A stretch of DNA of 64,000 nucleotides from the NCBI GenBank assembly GCA_964020085.1, contig OZ026599.1, positions 30,566,274 through 30,630,273 on the forward strand. The letters are read 5' to 3'. Position numbers and translations under genes: made by a program. Every line of letters begins with the position of its first letter. The stretch's first letter is position 1. Under the pieces are notes generated by a model. The model saw only the letters and a program-made list of their open reading frames with translations. It did no database searches and had not been told where the DNA came from. This DNA is from Micromussa lordhowensis. Lineage: Eukaryota > Cnidaria > Anthozoa > Scleractinia > Lobophylliidae. Below, one piece after another: positions 37,460-49,600 of this stretch.

Positions 37460-38100
37460 ATTTTGCTGCAAACCGCGCCTCTTAAAGTGCCCGTGAAGCC
37501 GAGCTATGTCAAATTTGCCAAGGGGACCCCCAGCGCGCGTTTTCTGAAATTCTGCAAAGTTGGGACCAGGGGAAACTACTGCAAAAAGAAGGCCAGAAAA
37601 AACACCCTGGCGCCAATGCCATCATGTCGTAACTACGATTTCCTTAAAGTGCCAACCTAGCAGAACATTTTGCTGCAAACCGCGCCTCTTAAAATGCCCG
37701 TGAAGCCGAGCTATGTCAAATTTGCCAAGGGGACCCCCAGCGCGCGTTTTCTGAAATTCTGCAAAGTTGGGACCAGGGGAAACTACTGCAAAAAGAAGGC
37801 CAGAAAAAACACCCTGGCGCCAATGCCATCATGTCCTAACTAGAATTTCCTTCAAGTGCCAACCTAGCAGAACATTTTGCTGCAAACCGCGCCTCTTAAA
37901 GTGCCCGTGAAGCCGAGCTATGTCAAATTTGCCAAGGGGACCCCCAGCGCGCGTTTTCTGAAATTCTGCAAAGTTGGGACCAGGGGAAACTACTGCAAAA
38001 AGAAGGCCAGAAAAAACACCCTGGCGCCAATGCCATCATGTCCTAACTAGAATTTCCTTGAAGTGTCAACCTAGCAGAACATTTTGCTGCAAACCGCGCC
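37460..38100 (+). repeat. Segmental duplication, source copy (offset 23-24 monomers)
   Basis: The monomer starting at 37463 (TGTCGTAACTACGATTTCC) and the following CTTAAAATGCCC monomer recur at 42227 and 42434, an offset of 4764 bp (23 x 207 plus three bases that match the one-base gains near 38872, 39050 and 40194). The next shared markers, CTAGAATTTCCTTCAAG at 37840/42811 and a GTGTCAACC or GTATCAACC variant near 38057/43028, are 4971 bp apart, so the second copy has one extra monomer. Confidence 0.78.
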
Positions 38101-41100
38101 TCTTAAAGTGCCCGTGAAGCCGAGCTATGTCAAATTTGCCAAGGGGACCCCCAGCGCGCGTTTTCTGAAATTCTGCAAAGTTGGGACCAGGGGAAACTAC
38201 TGCAAAAAGAAGGCCAGAAAAAACACCCTGGCGCCAATGCCATCATGTCCTAACTAGGATTTCCTTGAAGTGCCAACCTAGCAGAACATTTTGCTGCAAA
38301 CCGCGCCTCTTAAAGTGCCCGTGAAGCGGAGCTATGTCAAATTTGCCAAGGGGACCCCCAGCGCGCGTTTTCTGAAATTCTGCAAAGTTGGGACCAGGGG
38401 AAACTACTGCAAAAAGAAGGCCAGAAAAAACACCCTGGCGCCAATGCCATCATGTCCTAACTAGAATTTCCTTGAAGTGCCAACCTAGCAGAACATTTTG
38501 CTGCAAACCGCGCCTCTTAAAGTGCCCGTGAAGCCGAGCTATGTCAAATTTGCCAAGGGGACCCCCAGCGCGCGTTTTCTGAAATTCTGCAAAGTTGGGA
38601 CCAGGGGAAACTACTGCAAAAAGAAGGCCAGAAAAAACACCCTGGCGCCAATGCCATCATGTCCTAACTAGGATTTCCTTGAAGTGCCAACCTAGCAGAA
38701 CATTTTGCTGCAAACCGCGCCTCTTAAAGTGCCCGTGAAGCCGAGCTATGTCAAATTTGCCAAGGGGACCCCCAGCGCGCGTTTTCTGAAATTCTGCAAA
38801 GTTGGGACCAGGGGAAACTACTGCAAAAAGAAGGCCAGAAAAAACACCCTGGCGCCAATGCCATCATGTCCTTAACTAGGATTTCCTTGAAGTGCCAACC
38901 TAGCAGAACATTTTGCTGCAAACCGCGCCTCTTAAAGTGCCCGTGAAGCCGAGCTATGTCAAATTTGCCAAGGGGACCCCCAGCGCGCGTTTTCTGAAAT
39001 TCTGCAAAGTTGGGACCAGGGGAAACTACTGCAAAAAGAAGGCCAGAAAAAAACACCCTGGCGCCAATGCCATCATGTCCTAACTAAGATTTCCTTGAAG
39101 TGCCAACCTAGCAGAACATTTTGCTGCAAACCGCGCCTCTTAAAGTGCCCGTGAAGCCGAGCTATGTCAAATTTGCCAAGGGGACCCCCAGCGCGCGTTT
39201 TCTGAAATTCTGCAAAGTTGGGACCAGGGGAAACTACTGCAAAAAGAAGGCCAGAAAAAACACCCTGGCGCCAATGCCATCATGTCCTAACTAGGATTTC
39301 CTTGAAGTGCCAACCTAGCAGAACATTTTGCTGCAAACCGCGCCTCTTAAAGTGCCCGTGAAGCCGAGCTATGTCAAATTTGCCAAGGGGACCCCCAGCG
39401 CGCGTTTTCTGAAATTCTGCAAAGTTGGGACCAGGGGAAACTACTGCAAAAAGAAGGCCAGAAAAAACACCCTGGCGCCAATGCCATCATGTCCTAACTA
39501 GGATTTCCTTGAAGTGCCAACCTAGCAGAACATTTTGCTGCAAACCGCGCCTCTTAAAGTGCCCGTGAAGCCGAGCTATGTCAAATTTGCCAAGGGGACC
39601 CCCAGCGCGCGTTTTCTGAAATTCTGCAAAGTTGGGACCAGGGGAAACTACTGCAAAAAGAAGGCCAGAAAAAACACCCTGGCGCCAATGCCATCATGTC
39701 CTAACTAGAATTTCCTTGAAGTGCCAACCTAGCAGAACATTTTGCTGCAAACCGCGCCTCTTAAAGTGCCCGTGAAGCCGAGCTATGTCAAATTTGCCAA
39801 GGGGACCCCCAGCGCGCGTTTTCTGAAATTCTGCAAAGTTGGGACCAGGGGAAACTACTGCAAAAAGAAGGCCAGAAAAAACACCCTGGCGCCAATGCCA
39901 TCATGTCCTAACTAGGATTTCCTTGAAGTGCCAACCTAGCAGAACATTTTGCTGCAAACCGCGCCTCTTAAAGTGCCCGTGAAGCCGAGCTATGTCAAAT
40001 TTGCCAAGGGGACCCCCAGCGCGCGTTTTCTGAAATTCTGCAAAGTTGGGACCAGGGGAAACTACTGCAAAAAGAAGGCCAGAAAAAACACCCTGGCGCC
40101 AATGCCATCATGTCCTAACTAGGATTTCCTTGAAGTGCCAACCTAGCAGAACATTTTGCTGCAAACCGCGCCTCTTAAAGTGCCCGTGAAGCCGGAGCTA
40201 TGTCAAATTTGCCAAGGGGACCCCCAGCGCGCGTTTTCTGAAATTCTGCAAAGTTGGGACCAGGGGAAACTACTGCAAAAAGAAGGCCAGAAAAAACACC
40301 CTGGCGCCAATGCCATCATGTCCTAACTAGAATTTCCTTGAAGTGCCAACCTAGCAGAACATTTTGCTGCAAACCGCGCCTCTTAAAGTGCCCGTGAAGC
40401 CGAGCTATGTCAAATTTGCCAAGGGGACCCCCAGCGCGCGTTTTCTGAAATTCTGCAAAGTTGGGACCAGGGGAAACTACTGCAAAAAGAAGGCCAGAAA
40501 AAACACCCTGGCGCCAATGCCATCATGTCCTAACTAGGATTTCCTTGAAGTGCCAACCTAGCAGAACATTTTGCTGCAAACCGCGCCTCTTAAAGTGCCC
40601 GTGAAGCCGAGCTATGTCAAATTTGCCAAGGGGACCCCCAGCGCGCGTTTTCTGAAATTCTGCAAAGTTGGGACCAGGGGAAACTACTGCAAAAAGAAGG
40701 CCAGAAAAAACACCCTGGCGCCAATGCCATCATGTCCTAACTAGGATTTCCTTGAAGTGCCAACCTAGCAGAACATTTTGCTGCAAACCGCGCCTCTTAA
40801 AGTGCCCGTGAAGCCGAGCTATGTCAAATTTGCCAAGGGGACCCCCAGCGCGCGTTTTCTGAAATTCTGCAAAGTTGGGACCAGGGGAAACTACTGCAAA
40901 AAGAAGGCCAGAAAAAACACCCTGGCGCCAATGCCATCATGTCCTAACTAAGATTTCCTTGAAGTGCCAACCTAGCAGAACATTTTGCTGCAAACCGCGC
41001 CTCTTAAAGTGCCCGTGAAGCCGAGCTATGTCAAATTTGCCAAGGGGACCCCCAGCGCGCGTTTTCTGAAATTCTGCAAAGTTGGGACCAGGGGAAACTA

Positions 41101-41800
41101 CTGCAAAAAGAAGGCCAGAAAAAACACCCTGGCGCCAATGCCATCATGTCCTAACTAGGATTTCCTTGAAGTGCCAACCTAGCAGAACATTTTGCTGCAA
41201 ACCGCGCCTCTTAAAGTGCCCGTGAAGCCGAGCTATGTCAAATTTGCCAAGGGGACCCCCAGCGCGCGTTTTCTGAAATTCTGCAAAGTTGGGACCAGGG
41301 GAAACTACTGCAAAAAGAAGGCCAGAAAAAACACCCTGGCGCCAATGCCATCATGTCCTAACTAGGATTTCCTTGAAGTGCCAACCTAGCAGAACATTTT
41401 GCTGCAAACCGCGCCTCTTAAAGTGCCCGTGAAGCCGAGCTATGTCAAATTTGCCAAGGGGACCCCCAGCGCGCGTTTTCTGAAATTCTGCAAAGTTGGG
41501 ACCAGGGGAAACTACTGCAAAAAGAAGGCCAGAAAAAACACCCTGGCGCCAATGCCATCATGTCCTAACTAGAATTTCCTTGAAGTGCCAACCTAGCAGA
41601 ACATTTTGCTGCAAACCGCGCCTCTTAAAGTGCCCGTGAAGCCGAGCTATGTCAAATTTGCCAAGGGGACCCCCAGCGCGCGTTTTCTGAAATTCTGCAA
41701 AGTTGGGACCAGGGGAAACTACTGCAAAAAGAAGGCCAGAAAAAACACCCTGGCGCCAATGCCATCATGTCCTAACTAGGATTTCCTTGAAGTGCCAACC
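37840..41800 (+). repeat. 3-monomer (621 bp) HOR, about seven units
   Basis: Variants of the TAG site (CTAGAA or CTAAGA in place of CTAGGA) recur every third monomer, at 37840, 38461, 39084, 39705, 40327, 40948 and 41569. Spacings are 621, 623, 621, 622, 621 and 621 bp. The extra bases are explained by one-base insertions near 38872, 39050 and 40194. Intervening monomers are close to the B consensus, so this is a weakly marked but regular trimer. Some other monomers (for example 38047) also carry the variant, so the pattern is not exclusive. Confidence 0.65.
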
Positions 41801-42226
41801 TAGCAGAACATTTTGCTGCAAACCGCGCCTCTTAAAGTGCCCGTGAAGCCGAGCTATGTCAAATTTGCCAAGGGGACCCCCAGCGCGCGTTTTCTGAAAT
41901 TCTGCAAAGTTGGGACCAGGGGAAACTACTGCAAAAAGAAGGCCAGAAAAAACACCCTGGCGCCAATGCCATCATGTCCTAACTAGGATTTCCTTGAAGT
42001 GCCAACCTAGCAGAACATTTTGCTGCAAACCGCGCCTCTTAAAATGCCCGTGAAGCCGAGCTATGTCAAATTTGCCAAGGGGACCCCCAGCGCGCGTTTT
42101 CTGAAATTCTGCAAAGTTGGGACCAGGGGAAACTACTGCAAAAAGAAGGCCAGAAAAAACACCCTGGCGCCAATGCCATCATGTCCTAACTAGGATTTCC
42201 TTGAAGTGCCAACCTAGCAGAACATT

Positions 42227-43100
42227 TTGCTGCAAACCGCGCCTCTTAAAGTGCCCGTGAAGCCGAGCTATGTCAAATTTGCCAAGGGGACCCCCAGCGC
42301 GCGTTTTCTGAAATTCTGCAAAGTTGGGACCAGGGGAAACTACTGCAAAAAGAAGGCCAGAAAAAACACCCTGGCGCCAATGACATCATGTCGTAACTAC
42401 GATTTCCTTAAAGTGCCAACCTAGCAGAACATTTTGCTGCAAACCGCGCCTCTTAAAATGCCCGTGAAGCCGAGCTATGTCAAATTTGCCAAGGGGACCC
42501 CCAGCGCGCGTTTTCTGAAATTCTGCAAAGTTGGGACCAGGGGAAACTACTGCAAAAAGAAGGCCAGAAAAAACACCCTGGCGCCAATGCCATCATGTCC
42601 TAACTAGGATTTCCTTGAAGTGCCAACCTAGCAGAACATTTTGCTGCAAACCGCGCCTCTTAAAGTGCCCGTGAAGCCGAGCTATGTCAAATTTGCCAAG
42701 GGGACCCCCAGCGCGCGTTTTCTGAAATTCTGCAAAGTTGGGACCAGGGGAAACTACTGCAAAAAGAAGGCCAGAAAAAACACCCTGGCGCCAATGCCAT
42801 CATGTCCTAACTAGAATTTCCTTCAAGTGCCAACCTAGCAGAACATTTTGCTGCAAACCGCGCCTCTTAAAGTGCCCGTGAAGCCGAGCTATGTCAAATT
42901 TGCCAAGGGGACCCCCAGCGCGCGTTTTCTGAAATTCTGCAAAGTTGGGACCAGGGGAAACTACTGCAAAAAGAAGGCCAGAAAAAACACCCTGGCGCCA
43001 ATGCCATCATGTCCTAACTAGAATTTCCTTAAAGTATCAACCTAGCAGAACATTTTGCTGCAAACCGCGCCTCTTAAAGTGCCCGTGAAGCCGAGCTATG
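42227..43100 (+). repeat. Segmental duplication, second copy (offset 23-24 monomers)
   Basis: This is the partner of 37.46-38.1 kb. It carries TGTCGTAACTACGATTTCC, CTTAAAATGCCC (near 42456) and CTAGAATTTCCTTCAAG (42811) in the same order, with one additional consensus-like monomer between the second and third markers. It also has a private ATGACATCATG change near 42382. CTTAAAATGCCC also appears near 42052, 44112, 49910 and 55083, so that single marker is not diagnostic by itself. Confidence 0.75.
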
Positions 43101-46100
43101 TCAAATTTGCCAAGGGGACCCCCAGCGCGCGTTTTCTGAAATTCTGCAAAGTTGGGACCAGGGGAAACTACTGCAAAAAGAAGGCCAGAAAAAACACCCT
43201 GGCGCCAATGCCATTATGTCCTAACTAAGATTTCCTTGAAGTGCCCACCTAGCAGAACATTTTGCTGCAAACCGCGCCTCTTAAAGTGCCCGTGAAGCCG
43301 AGCTATGTCAAATTTGCCAAGGGGACCCCCAGCGCGCGTTTTCTGAAATTCTGCAAAGTTGGGACCAGGGGAAACTACTGCAAAAAGAAGGCCAGAAAAA
43401 ACACCCTGGCGCCAATCCCATCATGTCCTAACTAGGATTTCCTTAAAGTGCCAACCTAGCAGAACATTTTGCTGCAAACCGCGCCTCTTAAAGTGCCCGT
43501 GAAGCCGAGCTATGTCAAATTTGCCAAGGGGACCCCCAGCGCGCGTTTTCTGAAATTCTGCAAAGTTGGGACCAGGGGAAACTACTGCAAAAAGAAGGCC
43601 AGAAAAAACACCCTGGCGCCAATGCCATCATGTCCTAACTAGGATTTCCTTGAAGTGCCAACCTAGCACAACATTTTGCTGCAAACCGCGCCTCTTAAAG
43701 TGCCCGTGAAGCCGAGCTATGTCAAATTTGCCAAGGGGACCCCCAGCGCGCGTTTTCTGAAATTCTGCAAAGTTGGGACCAGGGGAAACTACTGCAAAAA
43801 GAAGGCCAGAAAAAACACCCTGGTGCCAATGCCATCATGTCCTAACTAGGATTTCCTTGAAGTGCCAACCTAGCAAAACATTTTGCTGCAAACCGCGCCT
43901 CTTAAAGTGCCCGTGAAGCCGAGCTATGTCAAATTTGCCAAGGGGACCCCCAGCGCGCGTTTTCTGAAATTCTGCAAAGCTGGGACCAGGGGAAACTACT
44001 GCAAAAAGAAGGCCAGAAAAAACACCCTGGCGCCAATGCCATCATGTCCTAACTAGGATTTCCTTAAAGTGCCAACCTAGCACAACATTTTGCTGCAAAC
44101 CGCGCCTCTTAAAATGCCCGTGAAGCCGAGCTATGTCAAATTTGCCAAGGGGACCCCCAGCGCGCGTTTTCTGAAATTCTGCAAAGTTGGGACCAGGGGA
44201 AACTACTGCAAAAAGAAGGCCAGAAAAAACACCCTGGCGCCAATGCCATCATGTCCTAACAAGAATTTCCTTGAAGTGCCAACCTAGCAGAACATTTTGC
44301 TGCAAACCGCGCCTCTTAAAGTGCCCGTGAAGCCGAGCTATGTCAAATTTGCCAAGGGGACCCCCAGCGCGCGTTTTCTGAAATTCTGCAAAGTTGGGAC
44401 CAGGGGAAACTACTGCAAAAAGAAGGCCAGAAAAAACACCCTGGCGCCAATGCCATCATGTCCTAACTAAAATTTCCTTGAAGTGCCAACCTAGCAGAAC
44501 ATTTTGCTGCAAACCGCGCCTCTTAAAGTGCCCGTGAAGCCGAGCTATGTCAAATTTGCCAAGGGGACCCCCAGCGCGCGTTTTCTGAAATTCTGCAAAG
44601 TTGGGACCAGGGGAAACTACTGCAAAAAGAAGGCCAGAAAAAACACCCTGGCGCCAATGCCATCATGTCCTAACTAGGATTTCCTTGAAGTGCCAACCTA
44701 GCAGAACATTTTGCTGCAAACCGCGCCTCTTAAAGTGCCCGTGAAGCCGAGCTATGTCAAATTTGCCAAGGGGACCCCCAGCGCGCGTTTTCTGAAATTC
44801 TGCAAAGTTGGGACCAGGGGAAACTACTGCAAAAAGAAGGCCAGAAAAAACACCCTGGCGCCAATGCCATCATGTCGTAACTAGGATTTCCTTGAAGTGC
44901 CAACCTAGCAGAACATTTTGCTGCAAACCGCGCCTCTTAAAGTGCCCGTGAAGCCGAGCTATGTCAAATTTGCCAAGGGGACCCCCAGCGCGCGTTTTCT
45001 GAAATTCTGCAAAGCTGGGACCAGGGGAAACTACTGCAAAAAGAAGGCCAGAAAAAACACCCTGGCGCCAATGCCATCATGTCCTAACTAGGATTTCCTT
45101 GAAGTGCCAACCTAGCAGAACATTTTGCTGCAAACCGCGCCTCTTAAAGTGCCCGTGAAGCCGAGCTATGTCAAATTTGCCAAGGGGACCCCCAGCGCGC
45201 GTTTTCTGAAATTCTGCAAAGTTGGGACCAGGGGAAACTACTGCAAAAAGAAGGCCAGAAAAAACACCCTGGCGCCAATGCCATCATGTTCTAACTACAA
45301 TTTCCTTGAAGTGCCAACCTAGCAGAACATTTTGCTGCAAACCGCGCCTCTTAAAGTGCCCGTGAAGCCGAGCTATGTCAAATTTGCCAAGGGGACCCCC
45401 AGCGCGCGTTTTCTGAAATTCTGCAAAGTTGGGACCAGGGGAAACTACTGCAAAAAGAAGGCCAGAAAAAACACCCTGGCGCCAATGCCATCATGTCTTA
45501 ACTAGGATTTCCTTGAAGTGCCAACCTAGCAGAACATTTTGCTGCAAACCGCGCCTCTTAAAGTGCCCGTGAAGCCGAGCTATGTCAAATTTGCCAAGGG
45601 GACCCCCAGCGCGCGTTTTCTGAAATTCTGCAAAGTTGGGACCAGGGGAAACTACTGCAAAAAGAAGGCCAGAAAAAACACCCTGGCGCCAATGCCATCA
45701 TGTCCTAACAAGGATTTCCTTGAAGTGCCAACCTAGCAGAACATTTTGCTGCAAACCGCGCCTCTTAAAGTGCCCGTGAAGCCGAGCTATGTCAAATTTG
45801 CCAAGGGGACCCCCAGCGCGCGTTTTCTGAAATTCTGCAAAGTTGGGACCAGGGGAAACTACTGCAAAAAGAAGGCCAGAAAAAACACCCTGGCGCCAAT
45901 GCCATCATGTCCTAACTAGGATTTCCTTGAAGTGCCAACCTAGCAGAACATTTTGCTGCAAACCGCGCCTCTTAAAGTGCCCGTGAAGCCGAGCTATGTC
46001 AAATTTGCCAAGGGGACCCCCAGCGCGCGTTTTCTGAAATTCTGCAAAGTTGGGACCAGGGGAAACTACTGCAAAAAGAAGGCCAGAAAAAACACCCTGG

Positions 46101-46639
46101 CGCCAATGCCATCATGTCCTAACTAGGATTTCCTTGAAGTGCCAACCTAGCAGAACATTTTGCTGCAAACCGCGCCTCTTAAAGTGCCCGTGAAGCCGAG
46201 CTATGTCAAATTTGCCAAGGGGACCCCCAGCGCGCGTTTTCTGAAATTCTGCAAAGTTGGGACCAGGGGAAACTACTGCAAAAAGAAGGCCAGAAAAAAC
46301 ACCCTGGCGCCAATGCCATCATGTCCTAACTAGGATTTCCTTGAAGTGCCAACCTAGCAGAACATTTTGCTGCAAACCGCGCCTCTTAAAGTGCCCGTGA
46401 AGCCGAGCTATGTCAAATTTGCCAAGGGGACCCCCAGCGCGCGTTTTCTGAAATTCTGCAAAGTTGGGACCAGGGGAAACTACTGCAAAAAGAAGGCCAG
46501 AAAAAACACCCTGGCGCCAATGCCATCATGTCCTAACTAGGATTTCCTTGAAGTGCCAACCTAGCAGAACATTTTGCTGCAAACCGCGCCTCTTAAAGTG
46601 CCCGTGAAGCCGAGCTATGTCAAATTTGCCAAGGGGACC
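43100..46639 (+). repeat. Type B array with A-like variants at position 201
   Basis: About 17 consensus-like monomers between the 42.2 kb duplication and the 25-monomer repeat. Two of them end in AGCACAACATT (near 43668 and 44083), the base otherwise typical of type A. Other variants are GTGCCCACC near 43245, AATCCCATC near 43415, GGTGCCAATG near 43823 (loss of a CpG), AAAGCTGGG near 43978 and 45013, and AACAAGAATTT near 44259. No period longer than the monomer is convincing here. Confidence 0.78.
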
Positions 46640-49600
46640 CCCAGCGCGCGTTTTCTGAAATTCTGCAAAGTTGGGACCAGGGGAAACTACTGCAAAAAGA
46701 AGGCCAGAAAAAACACCCTGGCGCCAATGCCATCATGTCCTAACTAGGATTTCCTTGAAGTGCCAACCTAGCAGAACATTTTGCTGCAAACCGCGCCTCT
46801 TAAAGTGCCCGTGAAGCCGAGCTATGTCAAATTTGCCAAGGGGACCCCCAGCGCGCGTTTTCTGAAATTCTGCAAAGTTGGGACCAGGGGAAACTACTGC
46901 AAAAAGAAGGCCAGAAAAAACACCCTGGCGCCAATGCCATCATGTCCTAACTAGGATTTCCTTGAAGTGCCAACCTAGCAGAACATTTTGCTGCAAACCG
47001 CGCCTCTTAAAGTGCCTGTGAAACCGAGCTATGTCAAATTTGCCAAGGGGACCCCCAGCGCGCGTTTTCTGAAATTCTGCAAAGTTGGGACCAGGGGAAA
47101 CTACTGCAAAAAGAAGGCCAGAAAAAACACCCTGGCGTCAATGCCATCATGTCCTAACTAGGATTTCCTTGAAGTGCCAACCTAGCAGAACATTTTGCTG
47201 CAATCCGCGCCTCTTAAAGTGCCCGTGAAGCCGAGCTATGTCAAATTTGCCAAGGGGACTCCCAGCGCGCGTTTTCTGAAATTCTGCAAAGTTGGGACCA
47301 GGGGAAACTAATGCAAAAAGAAGGCCAGAAAAAACACCCTGGCGCCAATGCCATCATGTCTTAGCTAGGTATTCCTTGAAGTGCCAACCTAGCAGAACAT
47401 TTTGCTGCAAACCGCGCCTCTTAAAGTGCCCGTGAAGCCGAGCTATGTCAAATTTGCCAAGGGGACCCCCAGCGCGCGTTTTCTGAAATTCTGCAAAGTT
47501 GGGACCAGGGGAAACTACTGCAAAAAGAAGGCCAGAAAAAACACCCTGGCGCCAATGCCATCATGTCCTAACTAGGATTTCCTTGAAGTGCCAACCTAGC
47601 AGAACATTTTGCTGCAAACCGCGCCTCTTAAAGTGCCCGTGAAGCCGAGCTATGTCAAATTTGCCAAGGGGACCCCCAGCGCGCGTTTTCTGAAATTCTG
47701 CAAAGTTGGGACCAGGGGAAACTACTGCAAAAAGAAGGCCAGAAAAAACACCCTGGCGCCAATGCCATCATGTCCTAACTACCATTTCCTTCAAGTGCCA
47801 ACCTAGCAGAACATTTTGCTGCAAACCGCGCCTCTTAAAGTGCCCGTGAAGCCGAGCTATGTCAAATTTGCCAAGGGGACCCCCAGCGCGCGTTTTCTGA
47901 AATTCTGCAAAGTTGGGACCAGGGGAAACTACTGCAAAAAGAAGGCCAGAAAAAACACCCTGGCGCCAATGCCATCATGTCCTAACTAGGATTTCCTTGA
48001 AGTGCCAACCTAGCAGAACATTTTGCTGCAAACCGCGCCTCTTAAAGTGCCCGTGAAGCCGAGCTATGTCAAATTTGCCAAGGGGACCCCCAGCGCGCGT
48101 TTTCTGAAATTCTGCAAAGTTGGGACCAGGGGAAACTACTGCAAAAAGAAGGCCAGAAAAAACACCCTGGCGCCAATGCCATCATGTCCTAACAAAAATT
48201 TCCTTAAAGTGCCAACCTAGCAGAACATTTTGCTGCAAACCGCGCCTCTTAAAGTGCCCGTGAAGCCGAGCTATGTCAAATTTGCCAAGGGGACCCCCAG
48301 CGCGCGTTTTCTGAAATTCTGCAAAGTTGGGACCAGGGGAAACTACTGCAAAAAGAAGGCCAGAAAAAACACCCTGGCGCCAATGCCATCATGTCCTAAC
48401 TAAAATTTCCTTGAAGTGCCAACCTAGCAGAACATTTTGCTGCAAACCGCGCCTCTTAAAGTGCCCGTGAAGCCGAGCTATGTCAAATTTGCCAAGGGGA
48501 CCCCCAGCGCGCGTTTTCTGAAATTCTGCAAAGTTGGGACCAGGGGAAACTACTGCAAAAAGAAGGCCAGAAAAAACACCCTGGCGCCAATGCCATCATG
48601 TCCTAACTAAAATTTCCTTGAAGTGCCAACCTAGCAGAACATTTTGCTGCAAACCGCGCCTCTTAAAGTGCCCGTGAAGCCGAGCTATGTCAAATTTGCC
48701 AAGGGGACCCCCAGCGCGCGTTTTCTGAAATTCTGCAAAGTTGGGACCAGGGGAAACTACTGCAAAAAGAAGGCCAGAAAAAACACCCTGGCGCCAATGC
48801 CATCATGTCCTAACTAGGATTTCCTTGAAGTGCCAACCTAGCAGAACATTTTGCTGCAAACCGCGCCTCTTAAAGTGCCCGTGAAGCCGAGCTATGTCAA
48901 ATTTGCCAAGGGGACCCCCAGCGCGCGTTTTCTGAAATTCTGCAAAGCTGGGACCAGGGGAAACTACTGCAAAAAGAAGGCCAGAAAAAACACCCTGGCG
49001 CCAATGCCATCATGTCCTAACTACCATTTCCTTCAAGTGCCAACCTAGCAGAACATTTTGCTGCAAACCGCGCCTCTTAAAGTGCCCGTGAAGCCGAGCT
49101 ATGTCAAATTTGCCAAGGGGACCCCCAGCGCGCGTTTTCTGAAATTCTGCAAAGTTGGGACCAGGGGAAACTACTGCAAAAAGAAGGCCAGAAAAAACAC
49201 CCTGGCGCCAATGCCATCATGTCCTAACTAGAATTTCCTTGAAGTGCCAACCTAGCAGAACATTTTGCTGCAAACCGCGCCTCTTAAAGTGCCCGTGAAG
49301 CCGAGCTATGTCAAATTTGCCAAGGGGACCCCCAGCGCGCGTTTTCTGAAATTCTGCAAAGTTGGGACCAGGGGAAACTACTGCAAAAAGAAGGCCAAAA
49401 AAAACACCCTGGCGCCAATGCCATCATGTCTTAACTAGGATTTCCTTCAAGTGCCAACCTAGCAGAACATTTTGCTGCAAACCGCGCCTCTTAAAGTGCC
49501 CGTGAAGCCGAGCTATGTCAAATTTGCCAAGGGGACCCCCAGCGCGCGTTTTCTGAAATTCTGCAAAGTTGGGACCAGGGGAAACTACTGCAAAAAGAAG

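Noticed and set aside
38751..39056. 101-codon minus-strand open frame
   Set aside because: It spans two monomers only because two one-base insertions (near 38872 and 39050) shift the register and remove stops. It is a chance by-product.
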